From the NCBI GenBank assembly GCA_021432635.1, contig MU270020.1, forward strand, positions 336,054 to 400,053: a stretch of 64,000 nt of DNA, in the 5' to 3' direction. The position numbers and the translations under genes were made by a program. The notes under the pieces were generated by a model that saw only the letters and a program-made list of their open reading frames with translations, did no database searches and was not told where the DNA came from. The stretch's first letter is position 1, and every line of letters begins with the position of its first letter. The DNA comes from Thozetella sp. PMI_491. Lineage: Eukaryota > Ascomycota > Sordariomycetes > Chaetosphaeriales > Chaetosphaeriaceae. Shown here one piece after another: positions 23,437 through 34,450 of this stretch.

Positions 23437-24368
23437 ACGCGAGAGCAAAAGACTCCATGTTGCTCATGCACGTCCTTGTGCGGGGTTGTGAATTGCGCCT
23501 GCATCCTGCATCCGCGCATCATGGATGGCGAACAAACCATCGACGACATTGCAAGGTGAAGGTTGCATGAAGTCTCATGAGGCCTCCCATATGGAGCTGC
23601 CGGCATGTCAGAGCATAGTCTTCCAGCAGAGGAGAAAGTCTTTCAGTGCAACATGTGGTATATTACGTTGGATGAAAGTAGGTCTGACAGCAAGCAAAGA
23701 ACATCAATTGTTCCTAGCCGTACAGGCTATGAGACAAGACCCAAATCTTACCGCTCGGACCACTGCAATGATCTACTCGGTCAGTCGCGCGACGCTGAAC
23801 CACCGACTGAAGAAGCATCTTCCCCGACGCGGCAGCACGGCAGAATTAAGGAATTTGACAAGGCCAGATACTCTACGAATTCCCTAAATTATGAATGGGT
23901 TAGTAAAAGTCTTAGGGCAGCCTAGATGTGTAACTATTCTGATAGGTGTTTTGCTGGGTCGGAGATAGCCTCTGGAAGCTGGAAAAGGCTGTATCTCTAG
24001 GCTGGATACCACCCTGGAGCTTACGTTGAAGTATACCCCTTGGAACACCCTACTCAATCGGAGCCTTGCGAAGAAATTAACTATTAAAATAGCCTTAAGG
24101 ATATGATTGACTTTATCTTCGGTATGGGGCTTTATCCTTAATTAAAGAACGGATCTATAAAATATCTAGGTAATTAAAGCTATTTTGATGAAGAAATCGT
24201 AGATCTAGAGTTGGTTGAAGGAGCGGTGTGATTTTTTGGTCTTATGCGTTGACCGGGTCATCAATGTTGGCAGTCGCATCGTTTCGCCTGGGTTGATCGA
24301 CGTGCAACTCAATGGCGCTTTCGGCTTCAACTTCTCGACCGCGGCTACATCATCGGACCCAGGCCGCC
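23437..24368. other. Intergenic stretch with transposase remnant
   Basis: Apart from the Pogo-type fragment annotated separately, I see no gene here. Sequence from 23,930 to 24,240 is AT-rich with no open frames of note. Confidence 0.5.
23678..23888 (+). mobile_element. Pogo/Fot-type transposase N-terminal fragment
   Basis: The plus-strand frame around 23,690-23,880 reads KEHQLFLAVQAMRQDPNL, then TARTTAMIYSVSRATLNHRL and RRGSTAELRNLTRPDTLRI. This is the helix-turn-helix psq-type segment at the front of Pogo/Fot1-family DDE transposases (typical form: AIxAI...LSIRxAAxIYNVPxTTLxxRLxGxxSRRDxxxNxxKLT). It ends at a stop. No DDE domain or terminal inverted repeats follow within the next kilobase, so it is a truncated relic. 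Confidence 0.65.
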
Positions 24369-27300
24369 TCAAGCCTCCGCCTTCTTAGTAGCCTTAGTGC
24401 GGAGCTTCATCATCAAATACACCATGCCGTAGCACCCGACCACAAACACGACCACAATGCCGGCGTTCCTCCAACCGTAGTATTTCTCTGGGAGGTTGAG
24501 CATGCGGAGATAGTCGCTGCCTTGGTCGTACTGGCAGACCTCGCAGGCGGCCGTGGCGCCCGGGTTGAGCAAGTTCGTGCCGACGCCCATGCCCTGTTGG
24601 TAGGCGGAGAGGTAGTCGCCGCAGGTCTGGTTGGCGGGCGGGTCGAAAATGGCCAGCTCGTCCCGGCTGCAGTTGACGGGCTTGTCCCAGGTCGTGAAGA
24701 TGAGGAGGGAGCTTACGACGTAGTTGAACGGGTCGAGGTAGTAGACCCTGGTTGGGGGTCAGTCGGCTATCGTAATTGACATAGATCAGGCTGCAACTCA
24801 CCAGTATCTCCAGAAGGGCTCGATCTGGCTGTACGGGACCATAATACCGCAGAAGGCAACAAGGCTGGTAATAATAAGCGGGTTGATGAGGGCGGCAAAC
24901 ACGGCGTTAGGAGTGTACGCCGCAATTATCTGCCCGATACCAGTGTAGAGACATTCATAAAAGACCTGTACAGGGCGTTAGTTTCTTCCGAATTCCCTAT
25001 AGCGAGGCACTCCTCAAAGACCTGACACTCACTATAACAAAGAAGACACTGCCGGCGTTGCCGGCTGCCACCGGGAGACCGGCCGTGAAGTACCAGCAGA
25101 CGTAGTATAGAACCGCGCAGACAAGAAGGTACGGAATCTCAGAGAAGATAAGGCCCGTAACAAACGGCGCCCAGTGGTACATCTTGCTCTTCTTCTCGCG
25201 AGCCTCGTAGATATCACGGCGGTCGAGAAATAGGGGCTGAAGCTGGGAAATAACACCTGGAGCCACGAAGATAAAGTTGAAAATAGTGAAAAGGTTCTGC
25301 TGGAGGTCGGTAAGGCTGTCGCCGATCATCCAGAACGTAAAGCCATTAAGAAGCGGAAGGAGGATATGTAGTGCGAACTTATTATTGACGTATTCGGTGT
25401 TACGGAAGAGGGCGACGTTCATGCGATGCGTCACAAGCCTGACCTGCGTCCAGATCGGGGCAGCAAACTCATGCCCGTCGTCGATAGTACCGGACTCCCG
25501 GCTGGCGGTAGATGAGATAATCTCGTCTAGATCGCGGTTAAGCTTGTCGCTCTCAGGAGATTGTAGCCAGATCTGGTGCCAGTCCTGTTCTCCTGGCTGC
25601 TGGTTATCGCCCGTGACGACGTCAATCATATGCTCGGCCGGATTCACGTCGGGGGGGCACGGCTGCCCGTTACGGGCGAAATAGGCCTTGACGGTGGCTG
25701 CTTCCTCGCCAATATCACCAAAGTAGACGGTACGCCCACCCATGGTAAGAAGGAGGAGGGTATCGAACTGGGCAAAGAGCTGAGCCGAAGGCTGATGGAT
25801 CGTTACGAGGACGGCCTGCCCGACGTCGGCAAGTCTCCTCAAGAAACGAACAGTATTAAACGCGGCCTGTCCGTCGAGACCCGAAGTTGGCTCATCGAGG
25901 AAGATCAAGATACTCGGCTTCGCTACCAATTCGACGCCGATTGTAAGGCGCTTCCTCTGCTCAACCGACAGGCCAGCCCCGGGGCGGCCTACAAGGGTAT
26001 TTTCGAGATCTTGGAGTTCGAGGAGCTTGATAATTGTATCCACGTAGCGCAGCTTCTCGGCATCGGGTGTATTGCGGGACTGGCGTAGTAGGGCAGAGAA
26101 CTCGAGCGCTTCCCGTACGGTCGCCAGCGGCTCGTGGACATCAAGCTGCTCGACGTAACCGGCGGAGCGCTGGAAGGAGAGCGGCAAGGGCCGGCCATCG
26201 ACCAGCACGGAACCGTGAATGGTGCCCTCTGTCTTGCGCTGTGCGAGTACGTCCAGCAGAGTAGTCTTCCCGGCTCCCGACGAGCCCATAAGGGCACCGA
26301 GCATTCCGGGCTTGACGTAGCCCTGTACGTCGTTGAGGAGGACGCGGTCGCCATCTTGGGTCTGAACTGTATATGTAAGGTTCCTCCACGTGAAGATGCT
26401 CTTGTTACGGATAAGGTCCTGTCCCTGCGGGTCGTCGACGCCGCCAAAAGAGCTAGGTACCGAAGAGGGCTTCTGGTTCTGCTTCTCGGCCTGCGCAGAC
26501 TCCTCGTCGGCTGGCTGCAGCAGGTGGCTCACCTTGTTCTGCTTCTCCCGCGGGATCAGCAGGCTGCGGCCGCCCTCGCCGAGGAGCTTCCACCTCGAGG
26601 TGAAGAAGGCGGTAAGCGCAACAAAGAGCACCCACCAGCTGATAACGATACCGACGTTGCGCCAGATGTGGCTGTGATTAAACGAGAGAGTCGCGAGGTA
26701 CTCATCGCCCGTCAGGCTCGTGGCTCCCGGTCGCGCACCCACAACGCCGGCACACGCCTGGCCGCCCTCCCCCTCTATATACCCGGGCCCGTTAGGGATA
26801 ATATTGGGCCCCACGCAGGGTATCTCCTGTCCATGGAACTCATTGCCGAGGAGGGCCTCAAACCCGTACGCCATAGGGTTAATCCAGAAGATCCAGCTCA
26901 GCCAGGGGTGCATATCGGTCTTAGGGATCATATAGCCCATGTAGATAAGGAAGCAGACCAGAGAGAGACCCGAGGCTTTTGTGGCGGCATCGAAGGTCGG
27001 GAAGGCCGCGCCTATGAAACGGAAAAAGGCGTTCAGAGACATAACCGTGACGAAACTAGTGATCCAATAGGTGAAAAAAGCGCCGGCAGTCATTTTGAGA
27101 CCGACCATAAAGTAGAAGATAATACTGAAGTGGGAGACCTGGAAGAGCATGATAGGGATGTCGGCAGCTATCTGTGCGAAGACAACCGCTGTTGGGCTGT
27201 AGAGGGCGAAGGAGCGATGCTTAGCTAGGATAGGCCGTCCAGAAAAGGAGTTGGTGACTTCTGAGAGGGCGTTGAGGGCATTGTAGATAATGGAGAAGAA

Positions 27301-28755
27301 GAGGGCGCCGCCTTTGATGAACAGGCCGGCCGAGTTGTCCGGGGCAGCGTAGAAGAGCGAGCCGCCGAGCAGGGCCTGAACCAGCGTCGCTACTTGCGTT
27401 ATAATCAGAGTCGACTTGTCCCCCCACATGATCTGGTATTGTCTGATGACGGCGGCCCTGATCTGGGTGAGCAGACCGGTGGTAACGGGAGTCCCGGCCA
27501 AGATGCCGCCGTGCTTCTCGCTAGCGACCGACTCCTGGAACATAGCAGTGTTCTCGGCAGCTTCGAGGCTCGAGACGTACTCGCGGCACTCGGCCAGCAT
27601 CCGAGGCTTGATCGACGATGCCGCGTAGGCGGCGAGCAAGTCGGCGGCGGTGCGGGGGAAGGAATTTTCGAAGCCTGGTGCGATGATGCGCTCGGTGGGG
27701 ACGGTCACGCCAGTCAGGAAGTCGGCCGAGTTAGACCCGGACTGCTTCAGGAAGCCGCAGTCCTGCATAAAAGGCACCGCTTCCTCTCGGGGACCGTAGT
27801 AGACCTGCTTGCCCTCGTCGAGGACGAGGACTTTATCGAAGTGGTCGTAGATGCCGTTGCCCGCCTGGTAAAGGGTGACGATTGTAGTAAGGCCTAGCAC
27901 ATCGGTCATGACCCTCATGGCCTTGATCCATTCGAGGGCCGTGCTGGCGTCGAGGCCGCGGGTGGAGTTATCCCAAAAGAAGATGCTGCCGCGGGTGGCG
28001 AGGCACTCTAGAATGGACACGCGCTTCCTCTCTCCTCCCGAGACGCCTCGGGTGAAGGCGTCTCCGACTCTTGTGTGGGCCGTGTGGGGGATATTAGCCA
28101 CGCGAAGTAGGAAATCCTTATTCTCCTGGACGTACTGCTCGGCGCTGGTGACGCCGGGCGGAAGATGACGGGGCACCTTATTGCGGGCGACGAACTGGAT
28201 AGTATCCTCGACGGTGAGCATGGGGTAGAAGATCTCCTCCTCGGTGTTCATAATAATCTGGCCGCGGTAGGACGCCGCCTCCTGTGGGGTCATAGTGCCG
28301 AATTTAACGTCGCCCGTGATTTCCTTGTAGCCGAGGCGGTTGTTGGACAGGACGTTGAGCAGGGTTGTGCAGCCGGCGCCAGGGCGTCCGAGGACGAGTA
28401 GCATCTCGCCGGGCCTGACGCTGCCGAAGGAGTTATCGATGATGGTTTTTGTCGGGGCAGACTTGCCGCCCTTATTGAAGGGATAGAGCTGGGAGATGAC
28501 GTTCTCATTGAAGGTGGCGTCGCTGTCGACGCCCGTGACGGTGAGGCTTTCCCAGGTGACCCCGAGCCTTCTTGGTTTGTCGCCTGCCTGTTCGGCGCGC
28601 TCGTTTAACCCGCGCACCTCGTCGGCCATGTGCCAGGGGTTCCGCGCTCGCGTCGGGGGTTTCTGCAAATCACGATGCTCGTCATCCGAAGACCCGTTCT
28701 TCTCTACCACCGAGCGGGCGGACTCGACGTCCGTGGTGGACGCTGTGGTGACCAT
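24369..28755 (-). CDS. PDR-type (ABCG) full-size ABC transporter
   Basis: Three exons on the minus strand (28755-25033, 24965-24802, 24747-24369) sum to 4266 nt, 1421 residues. Introns are 67 and 54 bp with GTGAGT donors. The order is NBD-TMD-NBD-TMD, the reverse topology of pleiotropic drug resistance pumps. NBD1 has the degenerate Walker [10 protein letters not shown] and signature [11 protein letters not shown]2 has the full Walker [10 protein letters not shown], signature [10 protein letters not shown] and Walker [14 protein letters not shown]. Membrane segments follow each (for example [15 protein letters not shown] in TMD1, [16 protein letters not shown] in TMD2). The cysteine-bearing loop and final span (YLMMKLRTK) complete the C-terminus. 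Such pumps export xenobiotics or the cell's own metabolites across the plasma membrane. The gene diverges from a Zn2Cys6 regulator 900 bp away. Confidence 0.95.
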
Positions 28756-29657
28756 GTTAGAGGTAGGGGCGGCAGAGAGGCCGGGGGGTCGAGGTGATGG
28801 AGGAACGGCCGGAATAGGTCAATATATATTCAACAAAAGGGTTAATAGTGACGACGAGACGGGTGCATGAGGTTTAGGTTAGCAGCATAGATATGCAAGG
28901 TAATTTATCTTTAGCAAGCCTCAAAAGTTGGGCTGCGCACACAGAAGAAATGAAAACCCGTCAATCCGCACAGTAGATACCGTACCCGGTATCTCTAAGC
29001 ACAGCGAAAATCCAGTAATGATCACAATTGATCTACGTTGAAAGATGCAGCCACTTAGGGCTCGCAGGAGCAGCATAGATATATAGATGAAGTGAACCCT
29101 GGGCGGCAACACTGAGAGAGGTGAATGGTGTAAGCCAATGGTCGTGACTCGGTCGCGACTCGGTCACGACTCGGTCTCGGACGTTACTACTGAAAGGTTT
29201 CATGCTGGTAGATTTGTAAGAAATTGGGCGGAGGAATTAGAGAATATTTCATGCTGAAAATTCACCATCCTGGTCTAAACGTCCCAAGGCCATGATGTAT
29301 TCTGTTGCGGAAGACCTCCTCGGAGGATATATATGGAGGGTTGATAAGCGGCGAACCATATCCTCGCAAGTAGTTAGATGCATACTAAGTGGACCTTTCC
29401 TAATATACACAAGCGCGCCAACCTAGACAGCTGGATAAGGCTACAGAGGTGGGGCGTCTCCTGTTTTCGTCACCTGCTTGCGAGGCGCCGGCCCTAAGTC
29501 CAGTCGGCCAATCCGAGTGGTTTCGGTACTTTTAGGTTTGATGATGATGAACTATGATGCCTGAAATCGTCCACGGAAGATTTTAACATAATCATCCAAC
29601 GCACCCCAGCCCGATTTCCGCGCTCGCAACCACCCGTCCGCGATTTCTCAGCGGCTA
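28756..29657. promoter_or_regulatory. Divergent promoter of PDR transporter and Zn2Cys6 regulator
   Basis: The 902-bp interval between two start codons holds no gene. It contains a tandem 11-bp motif at 29143-29180. The arrangement makes the neighbouring regulator a candidate controller of the transporter, which is inference from layout only. Confidence 0.55.
29143..29180 (+). repeat. Tandem 11-bp repeat CGnGACTCGGT
   Basis: Three consecutive 11-bp units read CGTGACTCGGT, CGCGACTCGGT and CACGACTCGGT, followed by a partial CTCGG. The varying second or third base and constant GACTCGGT core look like clustered protein-binding sites, spaced one DNA turn apart. Confidence 0.75.
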
Positions 29658-30995
29658 ATGGCATCCCTCGTCTCGTCCATGTCGGCTTCTCGAAGAATTA
29701 CGCCCCCGAGCAGCCCGAACGTCTTGCATGTTTTCCAGGATGAGCGTGACGGCAACTCTTCAATACATCCGGCACAGCAGCGCCTTTCGTGTGAGGGCTG
29801 CCGGAAGCACAAGGCAAAGTGCCAACGCATTAACGCAGACGACCCCAAATGCGGACGATGCCTGATCCACAAGATCGATTGCAACGTCGGCACGCAGAGA
29901 CGAATCGGAAGACCGCGGCGGCCGGGCGTCACCGGAGCCACTCCTCAATCAAGGCTGAGGGGGGCGGACGACACATCTCGTCCTAGGCAGCACGTCTCGA
30001 GCCCCAACCACCACGCGCCGTTGAGCTTCCCGGTATCGACATCACCAAGCTCTAGTGCCTCGGACACTCCAGCACTTCTTGGTGTAGGCTTGTCGTCCTT
30101 CACCGATGCCGCAGTATTCCCAGAGTCGACTTTGGGGGCTTCTGTACCCATCCCCTCGATGGCGGTCCTACTGCCGACGCCACACGCACCACTATCCAGA
30201 CCGCGTATCGAACATCCTACGAGCCTGTCATACGCACCTGCCGCCACTCTCTGGCCACAACCAAGCGTCGATACAATATCAGTCTCCATGGCCACGCTCT
30301 CTCTAATCAACATCAACCTGCAGAACCGCATACAGGCCACCGAAGCCCACAAGCACATCTTAGATCTCGACCTCATCATCTATCGGCGGGGCCCGCTCTT
30401 CATCAACAACCTTACACTGACCGAGTTCACGCTCAAGGCCTCCCAAGAATACCTCTCCGTCCTGACAAACCTCCACTCAGCCGTCTCGCATCAAAAGTCC
30501 TTCGCGTCAACCCCTCTCCGACACAATGGCTTATCCCTGTCGCCCCGACCCCCCGACCAATCGCTGACAGCCCCGGTGACGCTGGCGATCATCAGCATCT
30601 TCGCCCAGCTCCTCGACCTGTACGAGCTAAATCTCAGATGCCTCCTCACACGGCTGGAGAAACTCAATGTCGAGCCCATAGCGTCAACGTCTCTGCCAGG
30701 CCTCACGTTCGAGGCGCCTAACCCAGACACCCGCTGCATGCAGGGCATGCTATTCGTCGAGACCATCCACAACCTGCTGCAGCGGATGGAGGTATCCCTG
30801 GGTATCAGCTGGGGCCCTGAGCGTGGCGACGGCCTGCTGTCGCCCAGGCAGATGTGCACGTTGTGGAACGAGATCAGCGATGAGTCTGGGTCCAGCATCA
30901 CAAGACCCGACTCCATCAAGGGTTCCATGCAGAAGGCTATCTGGAGGATTCGGCAGGTACTCGCCAATCGAGGTCTAGTTGGATTGGCGGCATGA
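29658..30995 (+). CDS. Zn2Cys6 transcription factor
   Basis: A single exon of 445 residues starting at an ATG. The binuclear zinc cluster lies at residues 45-75 with pattern C-x2-C-x6-C-x9-C-x2-C-x6-C (CEGCRKHKAKC ... CGRCLIHKIDC), followed by a basic stretch RRIGRPRRPG that resembles an AT-hook. The middle is Ser/Pro-rich and low in structure. The C-terminal half is helical (IISIFAQLLDLYELNLRCLL), resembling the regulatory domain of AflR-like pathway regulators. It acts in the nucleus. Being divergent from the PDR pump and upstream of a methyltransferase, it may control this local group. Confidence 0.88.
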   Translation: MASLVSSMSASRRITPPSSPNVLHVFQDERDGNSSIHPAQQRLSCEGCRKHKAKCQRINADDPKCGRCLIHKIDCNVGTQRRIGRPRRPGVTGATPQSRLRGADDTSRPRQHVSSPNHHAPLSFPVSTSPSSSASDTPALLGVGLSSFTDAAVFPESTLGASVPIPSMAVLLPTPHAPLSRPRIEHPTSLSYAPAATLWPQPSVDTISVSMATLSLININLQNRIQATEAHKHILDLDLIIYRRGPLFINNLTLTEFTLKASQEYLSVLTNLHSAVSHQKSFASTPLRHNGLSLSPRPPDQSLTAPVTLAIISIFAQLLDLYELNLRCLLTRLEKLNVEPIASTSLPGLTFEAPNPDTRCMQGMLFVETIHNLLQRMEVSLGISWGPERGDGLLSPRQMCTLWNEISDESGSSITRPDSIKGSMQKAIWRIRQVLANRGLVGLAA

Positions 30996-31762
30996 CTCTA
31001 AGCGCAGGTCTGACGTGGAATTGAGCGATCTTATTGAGATGTGTACTATAGAACGCGGCGAATCGAGGATTGTGCTGTAGTAGAGGTGTTGGTATGGCAA
31101 CGACTGGAGAAAACGGGAACCCATAACTCTCCGCGCCGATCGCTTAGCTGAATTCGGCCTTTTTCACACGTAGTCTTGTCCGTGTCCTATCTCAAGAGCC
31201 GTGTGACCACTATCCATATGTCCATCAGTGTTAGACACAGGGTTCGCAAGAGCCGACAACATGGTAACTCCATGGCCCGACGACACAATCTGGCTAGCTA
31301 TCTAGAGCACGCCGCGTAATTGAACAGCTACCTGCAGACAGTACTGCAGTCAAACGACAACGTAAATAGACAAGCAATCGAGCCCCGAAGCGTCAGAGCC
31401 GCCTTCATCGGGATTCTATCCCTCCCTGCTAACCCAGAGATGAAGAAGACCTACCCTGAAGGCATTGACCATCCTGTTGTAACACATCCTGTTGACCCTA
31501 CTGCAGCTGCTTATAAATCAGGGGCCGGAATGATAAGTAAACAGTTATTTCTCGGACTTCTGAGTGATTATTTCCAAGCAGAGCCTAAAACGATGCAACC
31601 TCTAGCTGCACTAACTGATATCAGCTAGTAAGTAATGGTGGTGCTTTGCTAGGATTGCAGCTTTTATTGTATACTCCGATGCACAATATAAATCTGTGAA
31701 TCTGTCAGACTACACTGATAATGCTATCTCAGAGTCGTGCATTAGCCATTTGCTCCGCTACC
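30996..31762. other. Intergenic region before the methyltransferase
   Basis: No supported gene. The frame at 31,320-31,628 is open for 102 codons but begins at TTG and resembles no family I know, so I leave it unannotated. The final 100 bases form the promoter region of the methyltransferase. Confidence 0.4.
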
Positions 31763-32620
31763 ATGTCGTCCGCTCCTAACTTGACCGCCACCGAGCACTT
31801 CAACAAGAGTGCGGGCACCTACGAGGCCACCACTGGCGGAGGCACCCGAGAACTCGGGCAGCATGCCATCTCCCTCATCGCGGACCTGAAGCCCCTGACG
31901 TCCGAGTCCAAGATCCTCGACAACGCATGCGGCCCCGGCATCGTGACCGACATCATCCTTCAGTCCGGCATCCAGCCCGAGATTCACGCCGTCGACGGCG
32001 CGGAGAACATGGTCAGCATCGTCAGGGGCCGGTTTTCCTCCCACTCTAACGTCCACGCGGCCGTCATGAACGGCGAGGAACTCTCCTTCCCCAATGACAC
32101 TTTCACCCACTCCATCACTAACCTCGGGCTCATGTTCTTCACCGACGCCAACAAGGGCGCCCAAGAGATCGCGCGCACACTTCACCCCGATGGAGTGGCC
32201 GTCGTCACCGGCTGGGCGATGCTGGGACACATCAATATCATTCAGGAGGTCCAGGCGCAGATCCGCCCCGACGATACGCCGTTCAAGCCGCCCGTCCCCG
32301 AAATCTGGCTTGACCCCGAGCATACCAAGGCCGTGCTGTCGGGTGCCGGGCTCGACGTGCAAGCCAGCACTGCGCTTGACGTGCACATGGGCGGCGAGAC
32401 GGCCGACGGGATCGCTGATCTTCTGACCCAGGGGTTCGGCTCGAGGGCCTTTGAGTCTTGGAGCGAGGAGGAAAAGGATAAGGTCGCTGGGGTGATGAAG
32501 AAGATTGTACAGGAGCGGGCCGTTGCGTTCACCAGACCCTCGGGCTCCGGCGTCGGTATCAAGCTGACGGGGACTATCTTTGTTGCGCGTAAGGGGTCTG
32601 GGCGTGTACTAGCTATATGA
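31763..32620 (+). CDS. Class I SAM-dependent methyltransferase
   Basis: A single exon of 285 residues from the ATG at 31763 (context TACCATGTCG). An in-frame ATG at 31721 would add 14 residues. Motif I is ILDNACGPGIV at about residues 54-64, followed by the acidic residue of motif II (HAVDGAENM) and the motif IV-like region ITNLGLMFF, as in Methyltransf_11/25 proteins. The arrangement and size are similar to fungal small-molecule methyltransferases, including the thiol S-methyltransferase GtmA family, which also begins motif I with LDNACG. The substrate cannot be read from sequence. Position beside a regulator, an ABC pump and a CxxC oxidoreductase suggests metabolite modification. Confidence 0.85.
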   Translation: MSSAPNLTATEHFNKSAGTYEATTGGGTRELGQHAISLIADLKPLTSESKILDNACGPGIVTDIILQSGIQPEIHAVDGAENMVSIVRGRFSSHSNVHAAVMNGEELSFPNDTFTHSITNLGLMFFTDANKGAQEIARTLHPDGVAVVTGWAMLGHINIIQEVQAQIRPDDTPFKPPVPEIWLDPEHTKAVLSGAGLDVQASTALDVHMGGETADGIADLLTQGFGSRAFESWSEEEKDKVAGVMKKIVQERAVAFTRPSGSGVGIKLTGTIFVARKGSGRVLAI

Positions 32621-34450
32621 GTTTCTTCATGATTAGAGAGGTGGCCGGCTGGTGTGATCTGGCAGATCGGTACTGCTGCTTGTTGGACATTACGGAGGAG
32701 GCAAAAGTCCTCGCACGGTGTGAAATGTGAGCCTGGGATTCGACTTGGGACCATGGTGTTGCTGCCCCTGTCAACGGGGTACATTGGTCAGAGTACCTGT
32801 CAGAATTATTTCGGGATTGTTAGTTAACGTCTAATATCGTATGATAATTTGCGTTGCTCACCCAATATGAACCGCTGCTAGGAGCTAAGGCTAGAAGACT
32901 AAGCATTAGAGTAACAGTGGATTAATGACTCCTAGAAATATTACTGATATAGGAGCTTGGGAATTCTATCTTGTAAAGTGATAAGCGTTAGACGGGAAAA
33001 GAGTAATGATTGAGATGGTTGAAAGGTTAAATGAGAGGAGTCGCTTATATAGACCCTGAGGGCTGTTTACGACGGCAAATAGATATTAGATTCTACCTGG
33101 TAAGCTAGAGGAAGGTTCTACTTTATAATAAACCCTTGAGCTATGGATCTACTTATCTATTGATTGTTATGCGACAGACGATAGGCTAAATTAGCATTAG
33201 GAGTATAGATTTATATAAGGCACTTTAAGTTCACGCAATGGAGTTGTCCAAGGTTTAGCCTCGAGAGAAGAGGACAGGCGAGAAGGATTTTACATGAGAT
33301 GGTCTATGATATGGGCGTTTTATGCATTTGTAGACGACTAAAAGTATAAGTCTAAGAACTGTAGTTCTCAAAGCCTGATTATAGAGACCTTGTTGGTGAA
33401 GCTTTAGACTTATATCCTGCTTGCAGCTGTCTTAGTTATCGTTTTGGTGATCTACCAAGGGCTTCTCGGACCACCTGAAGCCAAACCCCTTTTCATGTTC
33501 ATCTCCAGCTTCCAAGTCTGCCTCAAAATTCCATGCCTATGGACCCCTGCGAGCAGAGCTGCTGCCTAGAACTTACCTATCTCTGGTAACCTTCTTTGCG
33601 AGGATGCTGTGTATGAAAAAGTCGTGCTTAGTCAATCTTTGCGTGGCCCCTGAATCCGCTTTTAGCGCCTCCTGTGGGGGCATCTATGCCTACTTCATTC
33701 TCCCCTCCGTGCCTTATCACAGAGACGACGGAACTCTGCAGATATTTCTCGCGACGTGGAATCTGGTGAACCGGATACTGTGCTTTCTCGAACCATTCTT
33801 CCGGAGGTGAGAACAATTTGGCATTTGAGTATGATCGAATTTCTGGACCTTGAGAAACACCAGCAGCTCGGTCGCTAGCTTAGGAGTGTTTGCGGAAGCG
33901 ACTATCTACCTTGCTGGGAGCTAGCTAGGTGTCCCGAGCCACCGACTAGATATTGCCAATATAATTAGATTCTCTTAGAAAGCGCGATAAATCGCGATAA
34001 AACCCCGAATCTACCAGCTCCGTCAACCTTTGGGGATCACGCCGACTTTCCTCGGTCACATCCACATGGCCGGTCGAATTAGCGGATTCATCTTAGAGAA
34101 AATAGCAGGTCTAAAAGCTGGACGTGGTGATTTGAATATCTAGAAGACCTCTTTGGCCAGACTTTACGGCCTAAGGATTGTGCAGGGATTTTGCAACAGC
34201 TGTAACTTCATTGTCAGTCTACAAAAATATAATCAACCCATTGACTTTGATGATGCTAGGGTCGATGTGGAAGAGAAAATACTAGGGGCTAAAGAGTATA
34301 TAGCCTGGAAGAGCAATTTATAGAAGACAATGATCTCGGTTGGTCTTTCGTATCATCGAAGGGTAGTTATTTATGGGAAACTCATGTCTCCGCAGCACTC
34401 GGTGTTATCTGAGGGACTGCTGCAAGGTTACGCCGTATTACAGCATCCTT
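32621..34450. other. AT-rich gene-free stretch
   Basis: I see no coding exon or repeat family here. Frames are short and stop-rich on both strands. The frame at 33,604-33,810 lacks motifs. The region separates the metabolite-related genes from the ankyrin/STAND gene. Confidence 0.5.

Noticed and set aside
26134-27228. 364-codon open frame opposite the PDR transporter
   Set aside because: It lies entirely within transporter exon 1 on the other strand and encodes a low-complexity, motif-free product. It is a codon-bias shadow, as are the other long antisense frames there.
31320-31628. 102-codon plus-strand open frame between regulator and methyltransferase
   Set aside because: It begins at TTG, shows no recognisable domain and has no supporting splice structure. 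It was left out for lack of support.
31742-32386. 214-codon minus-strand frame over the methyltransferase
   Set aside because: Antisense shadow: Gly/Asp/Val-rich with no motif, while the plus strand has a clear SAM-binding motif.
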